Part shown: piece after piece, positions 1 to 5,528 of the stretch
Position numbering within the stretch: position 1 is the stretch's first letter
Layout of the letters: every line of letters starts with the position of its first letter
Assembly: GCA_947177465.1 (NCBI GenBank)
Contig: CAMWUP010000022.1
Location: forward strand, 1 to 13,827
Length of the DNA stretch: 13,827 nt
Source of the DNA: an uncultured Lachnospiraceae bacterium
GTDB taxonomy: Bacteria; Bacillota; Clostridia; Lachnospirales; Lachnospiraceae
Direction: 5' to 3'
Program-made: the position numbers and the translations under genes
Notes under the pieces: generated by a model
What the model was told of the DNA's origin: nothing
Database searches by the model: none
Seen by the model: only the letters and a program-made list of their open reading frames with translations

Positions 1-142
1 TTACAGGCGTATTGGTAAGCTTTTCCAAAATACCCTCCAGACGTCCGCCGGAAGCCTTTGACAGCCCCTCCCCCATCAGATTTATGCCGTATAAAAACAG
101 GGCAATCCCGCCAACCATATTCAGTATGTCAAAAAAATCCAT
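1..142 (-). CDS. Na+/phosphate cotransporter family protein, N-terminus only (cut by window edge)
   Basis: Only the first 47 codons are inside the window; the frame is still open at base 1. The translation begins MDFFDILNMVGGIALFLYGI and continues with NLMGEGL, a Gly/Ser-rich turn and LEGILEKLTNTPV. This is the characteristic first transmembrane hairpin of the Na/Pi-cotransporter II (NptA/PhoU-fused) family, membrane proteins that couple phosphate uptake or efflux to sodium. The ATG at 142-140 is preceded by GAGGAAG at a sensible distance, so the start looks right. The gene is separated from the upstream amidase gene by about 113 bases that include a terminator candidate, so it probably has its own promoter. 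Family assignment rests on the N-terminal motif alone; the C-terminal PhoU-like part, if any, cannot be seen. Confidence 0.72.
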   Translation of the reverse strand, partial: MDFFDILNMVGGIALFLYGINLMGEGLSKASGGRLEGILEKLTNTPV

Positions 143-242
143 CGTCACTTCCTCACTTATGTTTCAACTATTTATCTCCATATCTGACATTTTACAACAG
201 ATGCCCCGTAAATAGCAATGCCATAAATGAATTCTGTGCAAA

Positions 243-273
243 AATACCGTGAAAGCTATGCCTCCACGGTATT
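243..273 (-). terminator. Stem-loop terminator candidate after the amidase gene
   Basis: Reading the minus strand, a 9-base arm at 273-265 (AATACCGTG, seen from the other strand as CACGGTATT) pairs with 251-243 around a 13-base loop, and the 3' arm runs directly into TTTTT. The amidase stop codon (258-256) lies inside the loop. The T run is only about five bases and the stem is modest, so this would be a moderate terminator. Confidence 0.5.
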
Positions 274-801
274 CGCCGCCGTCTCCAGGATTCCATCTGC
301 AATCGCCTGCGCTATCTCGTTAAATTTAGTGTCAAACAGATAATTGTCCGCCGGTGTATTGAGGAAACCTGCCTCCACGAGCAGAGCCGGCATCTGCGTG
401 CGGTTTAACACGATCAGATTCTTTCCCTCGTTGACCCCCTGATTGATAAAGCCCACACCCTCCAGGTTCCTGTTGATGTCCGCCGCCCTCTGCGCTGCCG
501 CCCCATACCGGTTATAAACAAGAGTTTCCACGCCGGAATACTGTCCGGGATAAGGACTCGAATTTCTGTGTATGGAAACAAAATAGTCCGCCCCCGTCTC
601 ATTTGCCGCCTCAGCACGCTCCTCAGGCGAACGATAGGTGTCGTTTGTCCGTGTATAGAGCACATTTAAGCCGTTATCCTCTAAAATCCTGCCAACCGCA
701 AGTGTCAGCGCAAGCGCATCATCCTTTTCCAGACGTCCTTCAAACACAGCGCCGTTATGCCAGCCGCCATGTCCGGCATCCAGAATAATTGTCGCTGCCA
801 T
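256..801 (-). CDS. N-acetylmuramoyl-L-alanine amidase, zinc type (Amidase_3)
   Basis: A 181-residue single-domain peptidoglycan amidase that should cleave the bond between N-acetylmuramic acid and the L-alanine of the stem peptide. All Amidase_3 zinc and catalytic positions are present: His11 in LDAGHGG, Glu25 in GRLEKDD, His78 in VSIHRNSS and Glu143 in LLVEAGFLN. I place the start at 801 because AGGAG lies seven bases upstream (813-809) and the core domain begins at once; an in-frame ATG at 861 would add 20 residues without a good ribosome binding site. There is no signal peptide, membrane segment, SH3 or SPOR domain, so how it reaches the wall is unclear; mother-cell lysis (as for CwlC) or release by cell lysis are known solutions. 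It follows the sensor kinase gene by 71 bases with no obvious terminator, so it may belong to the same transcript. Confidence 0.9.
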   Translation of the reverse strand: MAATIILDAGHGGWHNGAVFEGRLEKDDALALTLAVGRILEDNGLNVLYTRTNDTYRSPEERAEAANETGADYFVSIHRNSSPYPGQYSGVETLVYNRYGAAAQRAADINRNLEGVGFINQGVNEGKNLIVLNRTQMPALLVEAGFLNTPADNYLFDTKFNEIAQAIADGILETAANTVEA

Positions 802-808
802 ACTGCCA

Positions 809-813
809 CTCCT
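809..813 (-). promoter_or_regulatory. Ribosome binding site that fixes the amidase start
   Basis: AGGAG on the minus strand, seven bases before the ATG at 801. It favours the 181-residue form over the longer in-frame form starting at 861. Confidence 0.7.
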
Positions 814-872
814 ATTCTTTGTTTTCCCTATCTTATGCTGTCTTTCCTCAGATAATGCCACACGCTGCGTTC

Positions 873-2270
873 TTACTGCGCATTTTCATCCAAAAGCTGA
901 AGCAGCACCTCCAGAATAAACATGCCGTCTTCCATACGGAGCCGCATGGTCCCTCCATATCTTTTAGCTATCTTTTCTATATTTTTAAGTCCCTGCCCAT
1001 GGATATTTCCATGGATATATCCATGGATACCGCTGTCACGCTTTGTGCTCACCGGCATACCGTCACGCCATACGCACTCCGTCTTGCAGGTATTGCTCAC
1101 GGAAATCAGAAACAGGCGTCCCTGCCGCTTTGATGCAAGGTGGATTTCTCCCTCCCCGCCGCATGCCTCCACTGCATTTTCCAGCGCGTTGTTCAGCAGG
1201 ATGCTCAAATCAAACGCTTCCAGTCCTCCTGACTGCGGAAAGCAAAATTCACATTCCACACAGACTCCCGCCTCCCTTGCTGGTACAAGCTGCCTGTTTA
1301 CCACTACATCGGTAATCGGATTTCCTGTGGTGTAAGCAAAGGAAAAGCCCTCCATCCTGTCCTCCAGAGCATGCAGATATTCATGGAAAGCTTTTTGGTC
1401 CGGCTTCTCCTGTCCCGCTAAAAGCTGCATATCCGCCACATAATTTTTTAAATCATGACGCATACTTTTCACATCGCCGTACATCCGCTCCATATCCCTG
1501 ATATGCTGCTCCATGTCACGCAGGCGGTTTTTATAAATCTGCGCCTCCTTTTCCTTTTGAAATGCCGCCTCTGTTTTTTTCAGAAGAAGCGCAGAGGAAT
1601 AGACTGCTCCCAGACAGAGTAAGCTTCCCAGCGGAACCAGCAGGCGCACAATGGGAAATTCACTGTCAAGCGACAGGATTTCATCGCTTCGCTCTATAAT
1701 CTGAATGTTGCGGAACAAAATGCAGTAGACATAGCCTGTCAGCGCCGGAATCGTCAGATAAAGCAATGCCGCCCTGCTCAGATGCCGCAGACCTTCCTCC
1801 CGCCGAAGCTGTTTCTTATACAGGTACAGGAATCCAAAACAGATCAGGTTCAGCATGATAAAGAAAAGCATCTGGTAAATCCGCTCCGCAGCCCCCAGCG
1901 CGCTCATAAGTTCTTCTTCCCCGATTACTCCGTCTTCAAAATCTTTTATATGGGCATGGACTATACCCTGCACAAAGGAATTCCCCAGATGAAAAATCGT
2001 AAAACGCACCAGCTCACGTATGGAAACATAGGCAACTGACAGATACCCCTTCATATGCAGACTTCCCTCATAAAAAAGCATGAGTAAAAGACATAGTCCG
2101 CCTGTCAAAAGCAGATTATCCAGTCGGTTTCCGATTCCCACAAACACACCCAGACAGCATAAAAAAACAGCGGGACCATTCACATACCTGCTCTTTGGCT
2201 TTATCAATCCCCATATAAAAAATAAAAAGCAGCCGACGCTAAGTCCGCTGCTAAGCAAATCTATCACCAT
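873..2270 (-). CDS. GHKL-type sensor histidine kinase, AgrC/ComD-like
   Basis: A 465-residue membrane sensor kinase. Residues 1 to about 230 hold six or seven hydrophobic segments (about 1-22, 32-47, 53-68, 88-104, 133-152, 167-186, 206-230). A helical linker at 232-268 leads to the phosphoacceptor motif SMRHDLKNY (His272), then a HATPase_c_5 domain with the N box at 360-368 (NNALENAVE) and the glycine motif GQGLKNI at 425-431. This layout is typical of AgrC-like peptide-sensing kinases of Firmicutes. The ATP-lid region at 413-425 reads SGIHGYIHGNIHG, three IHG units encoded by a 12-base tandem repeat, which is unusual. The start at 2270 has GGGAG five bases upstream and follows the response regulator stop by nine bases, so the two are co-transcribed. 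No agrB or agrD gene is visible, so the signal is unknown. Confidence 0.9.
   Translation of the reverse strand: MVIDLLSSGLSVGCFLFFIWGLIKPKSRYVNGPAVFLCCLGVFVGIGNRLDNLLLTGGLCLLLMLFYEGSLHMKGYLSVAYVSIRELVRFTIFHLGNSFVQGIVHAHIKDFEDGVIGEEELMSALGAAERIYQMLFFIMLNLICFGFLYLYKKQLRREEGLRHLSRAALLYLTIPALTGYVYCILFRNIQIIERSDEILSLDSEFPIVRLLVPLGSLLCLGAVYSSALLLKKTEAAFQKEKEAQIYKNRLRDMEQHIRDMERMYGDVKSMRHDLKNYVADMQLLAGQEKPDQKAFHEYLHALEDRMEGFSFAYTTGNPITDVVVNRQLVPAREAGVCVECEFCFPQSGGLEAFDLSILLNNALENAVEACGGEGEIHLASKRQGRLFLISVSNTCKTECVWRDGMPVSTKRDSGIHGYIHGNIHGQGLKNIEKIAKRYGGTMRLRMEDGMFILEVLLQLLDENAQ
997..1030. repeat. 12-base in-frame tandem repeat inside the sensor kinase gene
   Basis: Nearly three copies of CCATGGATATNT (997-1008, 1009-1020, and a partial copy 1021-1030), each containing a CCATGG palindrome. 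Because the unit is 12 bases, gain or loss of a copy inserts or removes four residues (xIHG) without shifting the frame. It lies in the ATP-lid part of the kinase, immediately before the GQGL motif. Confidence 0.9.
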
Positions 2271-2279
2271 ACACGCTCC

Positions 2280-2969
2280 CTATTTCAGCCAGTCTACAAC
2301 AGCCTGTAAAAAAGCCTCATATCTCTGTTTTGCCATAAGCACCGTTTCTCCGTTTGATAATACCACAGAAATCCTGTCATAGGAAGACACTTCTTTTAAA
2401 GATACCAGATATCCCCTGTGACATCTGAAAAAATATGAGGGAAGCCGCTTTTCATATTCCTCCATCTTTCCGTAGCAGGCAAACATGCCCTCTTTTGTGT
2501 GAAAAACCAGCTTGCGCCCCTGATTTTCCACATACAAAATATCCTCCGGCGCAATTTTATGCACAAAACCCCCGTTTTTAATAAGAAGAGCGCCTTCCTT
2601 TTCCGCCTCATGAATACGCCCTGTCAGTCTGTTTAAAACCTGTTTCAGCCTGTCCTTCTCCACAGGCTTCAGCAGATAGCCCGCCGCTTCCGCCTCAAAC
2701 GCATCATAGACATATTCCGGCATCCCTGTCAGAAAGACTACTGCCGGACGTTTCCGCTTTTCCTTCAACGCAAGCGCCAGCTCCATTCCGCTCATATCCG
2801 GCATGGAAATGTCCAAAAACAATATATCCGTATCTGCTCCCTGTTCCAAAAACGCCCTGCCGCTCTGAAAAAAAGTTGTCCTGACGGGCTCCGGCGCACA
2901 CTCCTCTATCAATCCGGCTACATTTTTTCCGAATAATACATCGTCATCGACAACCGAAATTTTTATCAT
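2280..2969 (-). CDS. LytTR-family response regulator (AgrA/LytR-like)
   Basis: A 229-residue transcription factor with a receiver domain at 1 to about 118 and a LytTR DNA-binding domain at about 126-229. Receiver landmarks are the acidic pair in VVDDD (8-10), the phosphoacceptor Asp53 in FLDISMPDMSG, Thr81 and Lys101 in LLKPVEK. The LytTR part shows ILYVENQGRKLVF and the conserved FRCHRGYLVSL stretch. It should be phosphorylated by the kinase encoded nine bases downstream and then bind promoter DNA as a dimer, as in AgrCA systems. The ATG at 2969 has a perfect AGGAGG six bases upstream, lying in the loop of a GC-rich hairpin. The gene begins only 36 bases after the stop of the FliD-like gene, suggesting co-transcription. 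I could not find a convincing LytTR direct-repeat site inside the window. Confidence 0.92.
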   Translation of the reverse strand: MIKISVVDDDVLFGKNVAGLIEECAPEPVRTTFFQSGRAFLEQGADTDILFLDISMPDMSGMELALALKEKRKRPAVVFLTGMPEYVYDAFEAEAAGYLLKPVEKDRLKQVLNRLTGRIHEAEKEGALLIKNGGFVHKIAPEDILYVENQGRKLVFHTKEGMFACYGKMEEYEKRLPSYFFRCHRGYLVSLKEVSSYDRISVVLSNGETVLMAKQRYEAFLQAVVDWLK

Positions 2970-2970
2970 T

Positions 2971-2996
2971 TGCCGCCTCCTGTGCGGCAGTGCCGC
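2971..2996 (-). promoter_or_regulatory. Overlapping hairpins around the response regulator ribosome binding site
   Basis: Three short GC arms lie in the 36-base gap: 2996-2992, 2988-2984 and 2976-2971 (minus-strand order GCGGC, GCCGC, GCGGCA). The middle arm can pair with the first (loop of three bases, AGGAGG free) or with the last (six base pairs with 2989, seven-base loop that holds most of the AGGAGG). The two folds exclude each other, so they could tune translation of the regulator. The arms are directly readable; the regulatory role is inference. Confidence 0.4.
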
Positions 2997-3005
2997 CCTT
3001 ATACT

Positions 3006-3884
3006 TTACAACTGCGTGTCAATATATCTGCCTGCATAAGAAGACAATGCCGCGTAAAGACTGTTTAAGCCTGACGTACCATAACCATATGCGCCGTATC
3101 CATATCCGCCGAGGCCATAGCTTGAAAGAGCGCCGGTCTGAAGCGCATAATTGCCAAGCGCCATGGAGCTTAAGCCCGCACTTCCGAGACCATACGTGCC
3201 AAGACCTCCCAGCCCATATATGCCGAGACCTGTCCCATACATGGAACCGTAACCGTACAGCTTTCCCACACTGGAAAGCATGTTCTGTGCCTCCGCGTAT
3301 ATGCTGTTTACCGCCGCTTTCCCCGCAACGCTGTCCGCACCTTTAAACACAGCTTCAAAAGCGTCCGCCTTTGCCTTTTTTAAAGTCCGGCCATTGACAG
3401 AAAGCGTACCGTCCGTCCCCACTTCCAGTCCGATTCCGGAAAGCGCCTCCTTATTATCCCGCAGTAACTGCGTAAATCTGCTGCCATAGGTGCCGCCCTC
3501 GCCATCCGATACGTTTTTTACGCCTGTCAAAAGCTTGTTGTATTCCTCCGCAAAGGTGCGGACATTGTTCTGCAGTTCCTTCTTTTTAGAAAGCCTGTAA
3601 TCACGGCTCCAGTCAGTGTTCTGCAGCTTTTCCGCTATCTTTCTGAATCCGGCCCCCGTCTTCTGCGCGCTGCTTACGCTTAAGCCGCTGCTGCCCGTTT
3701 GCAGGGTGGTTTTGCTTCCCGTTCCCACGCCCGTTGTTTTTCTGACAGATGTGCTTTTCTCCGTACCCGTGCTCTTCCCTACAGTTGCACTTCTGCCAAC
3801 CGTATTATTGTTTCTTACATTCAGGGCGCTAATCCTGCTCATTCTGTCAATCACATGCTGAAAACTCACTGACGAAACTGCCAT
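3006..3884 (-). CDS. Unrecognised protein with FliD C-domain-like middle and Gly/Tyr-rich tail
   Basis: I do not recognise a named family for this 292-residue protein. Three regions are clear. Residues 1-22 form a short hydrophobic/amphipathic start without a standard signal peptide; 28-75 are rich in Thr, Ser, Lys and Gly. Residues about 95-190 resemble the C-terminal domain of flagellar cap protein FliD: a helix with VRTFAEEYNKLL, then LSGIGLEVGTDGTLSVNGRTL and AFEAVFKG, the usual helix, DG-turn and 'xxLF' order of that domain. Residues about 207-275 are low complexity, built of short units such as YGLGGLG, YGLGSAG and YGYGAYGYG. No other flagellar gene is nearby and the FliD N-terminal domain is missing. 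The ATG at 3884 has AGGA seven bases upstream. The response regulator gene follows after 36 bases, so the protein may be a target or partner of that system. Function is not assigned. Confidence 0.75.
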   Translation of the reverse strand: MAVSSVSFQHVIDRMSRISALNVRNNNTVGRSATVGKSTGTEKSTSVRKTTGVGTGSKTTLQTGSSGLSVSSAQKTGAGFRKIAEKLQNTDWSRDYRLSKKKELQNNVRTFAEEYNKLLTGVKNVSDGEGGTYGSRFTQLLRDNKEALSGIGLEVGTDGTLSVNGRTLKKAKADAFEAVFKGADSVAGKAAVNSIYAEAQNMLSSVGKLYGYGSMYGTGLGIYGLGGLGTYGLGSAGLSSMALGNYALQTGALSSYGLGGYGYGAYGYGTSGLNSLYAALSSYAGRYIDTQL

Positions 3885-3962
3885 AAGGTAATCCTGCCCT
3901 TCCTACTTGAAAATTGCTATGCATACAACTACGCAAGCGGCAAAAAATTATTTGCTTTCTCA

Positions 3963-3987
3963 ATTATACTCGCATTTCGTCTTTCAA
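3963..3987 (-). promoter_or_regulatory. Weak promoter candidate for the FliD-like gene
   Basis: A perfect TATAAT (3968-3963) lies about 80 bases before the start codon. The nearest -35-like TTGAAA (3987-3982) is only 13 bases away, too close for an ordinary sigma-A promoter, so either the -35 contact is different or another sigma factor or activator is used. Confidence 0.3.
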
Positions 3988-4033
3988 GGAAATGGCCTTG
4001 TATCAAAATGACCGATTTTCGTAACGAAATCTC

Positions 4034-4711
4034 CTATATGGCATCGATTCTCTTCCTGAGACTCAGCATTTGAACGTCCACCCTTGCAATAATTTCCGCA
4101 TACTTGCGCAAGTCCTTCTGGACATTTTTTGCTGCCTTTAAATCCTTTTTATAGCAGAGCCTGTGGTCCAGCCGGGCCCAGAAATCCATCGCCAGTGTGC
4201 GGAGCTGCAGCTCCACCCTGACCGGCTCTAAAGCACCAAAGCCTTGCTTTATCACCTTCGTCTCCGGCAGCTTTACCGGTACCTCCACAATCAGATGCAG
4301 GCTCTTATAGCCGCTTGCCTTAGGGCTTTCAATATAATTCTTTTCTTTGAGCACGCGAAAGCCGTCCTGCCGCTTCAGGCGCTTTGCCAGTTCATACACA
4401 TCATCCAGAAAAAAACAGGCGGCCCGAACGCCTGCTATATCGTTCAGCTTTGTCCTTGCCGTTTCCAAGTCTACCTTACAGCCCTTCTTTTCCAGTTTTC
4501 TCTCTATACTCTCCGGCGTTTTGATTCTGCCGCTTAAGCTGCTTAAAATTTCACGATTAAAAGTATTTTCCAGTCCGACAGCCTCCCGCCTCGTTATCTC
4601 CATCACGCTTCGCACCGCGTTTTCATAAAGATACCTGAAGCGTATCTGCTCCATTTCCTTCTGCAGCCCCAAAAGCTCCTCGGCAGCCGTTTCCTTTTTT
4701 ATTTCCATCAT
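4034..4711 (-). CDS. Small alarmone synthetase, RelQ/RelP-like GTP pyrophosphokinase
   Basis: A 225-residue single-domain enzyme expected to transfer pyrophosphate from ATP to GDP or GTP, making ppGpp or pppGpp. RelA_SpoT-domain landmarks are in order: GRIKTPESI (61-69, ATP-binding loop), the metal-binding Asp91 in NDIAGVR, YIESPKASGYKSLHLIV (126-142, with the substrate-stacking Tyr135), catalytic Glu167 in VELQLRT, and MDFWARLDHRLCYKK (175-189). The hydrolase, TGS and ACT domains of long RelA/Rel proteins are absent, so it can only synthesise, and size fits RelQ (about 210 residues). Two ATG codons are adjacent; the first (4711) has GAAGGAA eight bases upstream. It lies 97 bases after the phosphopantetheinyl transferase gene. 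Choice between RelQ and RelP cannot be made safely by eye. Confidence 0.9.
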   Translation of the reverse strand: MMEIKKETAAEELLGLQKEMEQIRFRYLYENAVRSVMEITRREAVGLENTFNREILSSLSGRIKTPESIERKLEKKGCKVDLETARTKLNDIAGVRAACFFLDDVYELAKRLKRQDGFRVLKEKNYIESPKASGYKSLHLIVEVPVKLPETKVIKQGFGALEPVRVELQLRTLAMDFWARLDHRLCYKKDLKAAKNVQKDLRKYAEIIARVDVQMLSLRKRIDAI

Positions 4712-4729
4712 TTACACTATTCCTTCATA

Positions 4730-4758
4730 TTTATATGTGCCCACGGCAGTTCAAACAA
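4730..4758 (-). promoter_or_regulatory. Possible sigma-A promoter before the alarmone synthetase gene
   Basis: TTGTTT (4758-4753) and TATAAA (4735-4730) are separated by 17 bases. A start site at the usual distance would leave a leader of only about 12 bases, which is short, so the call is tentative. A second -10-like TATACT lies further upstream, around 4766-4771, without a clear -35. Confidence 0.33.
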
Positions 4759-4808
4759 TCATGCTATAAGTATATGCAGGAACAGGTAAAAGCTGTCGTA
4801 TTTTTTTA

Positions 4809-5528
4809 TTAATTTTTAGTTTCCGTACAAATGGCAAGCGCATATCCGGCAGGCGCCTTTACCATATAAAGCTTTCTGCTTATGCCCCTCTCCGTGTCGG
4901 TCACGCTGCCGTCCTTCCAATCGGCAAGAAGTGCTGAAAAGCTTCTCGCAAGCCCTTCTCCCGTACATTTTACATATGCCTCCTTCGCCGCCCAGTGCTT
5001 GAAAAAGAAAGTCGTTTTCGCTTCTTCTGACAATCCCGCACAGTCATTTTTTTCTGTTTCATGTAAAACCCTGTTCAAAACGGCAGAGCTGACTGGCTTT
5101 CCATACTGCTGGATATCCAGCCCTATCTCTCTGTCCGAAATAGCGCAAGCCGCATAGACACCGGAATGGGACAGATTAAAGAAAAGCCCCCGGGAACCTT
5201 TAAGCGCTGGCTTTCCTCCCGGGGTTACAATGGTTTCTACCGGATTTCTGCCCTGTAATTCGGTTATCGCTTCCTCTACAGACACATACACCGGATTTAT
5301 TTTTTTGTCGTCACTGTCATACTGATTTTCGCTTGGCATGACAGATTTATCCGCTTGCAAAACCGCATAGGCAAGAAGCAGTCCTGCTGCAAGGCTTAAC
5401 GCCTGCGCGCTCTCCTGCTTTTGATTCGCCGCACGCCTGCTTCTCTCTTTCTCCACAAGCTCATATGCACATGCGCGCTTGTCCGCCTCTAAAAGCGGCT
5501 CTGCTTCCATCAGATACAGCTTCAGCAT
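4809..5528 (-). CDS. Sfp-type 4'-phosphopantetheinyl transferase
   Basis: A 239-residue enzyme expected to move the phosphopantetheine arm of coenzyme A onto a serine of acyl or peptidyl carrier proteins. Family motifs are present in order: GKPALKG (105-111), FFNLSHSG (116-123), EIGLDIQ (134-140) and FFKHWAAKEAYVKCTGEGL (175-193) with the WxxKE core (Trp179, Lys182, Glu183) and Lys187. Asp138 and Glu183 match the metal ligands; the position of Sfp Glu109 is Gln140 here. The start codon (5528) overlaps the end of aspS by seven bases, with AAGG just upstream inside aspS, so translation is probably coupled. No polyketide or nonribosomal peptide genes are in the window, so its carrier-protein substrate lies elsewhere; the host fatty-acid carrier protein is also possible. 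Confidence 0.9.
   Translation of the reverse strand: MLKLYLMEAEPLLEADKRACAYELVEKERSRRAANQKQESAQALSLAAGLLLAYAVLQADKSVMPSENQYDSDDKKINPVYVSVEEAITELQGRNPVETIVTPGGKPALKGSRGLFFNLSHSGVYAACAISDREIGLDIQQYGKPVSSAVLNRVLHETEKNDCAGLSEEAKTTFFFKHWAAKEAYVKCTGEGLARSFSALLADWKDGSVTDTERGISRKLYMVKAPAGYALAICTETKN

Noticed and set aside
789..1133. Plus-strand open frame with repeated MDIS units
   Set aside because: It is the opposite-strand reading of the 12-base repeat in the kinase gene; no ribosome binding site and no family resemblance.
2970..3005. Small peptide gene (AgrD-like) between the FliD-like and regulator genes
   Set aside because: The gap is only 36 bases and holds no start codon with a usable frame; no AgrB-like gene is present either.
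4014..4031. Inverted repeat GATTTTCGTAACGAAATC as terminator of the alarmone synthetase gene
   Set aside because: The stem has a bulge, a tiny loop and no T run immediately after it; too weak to call.
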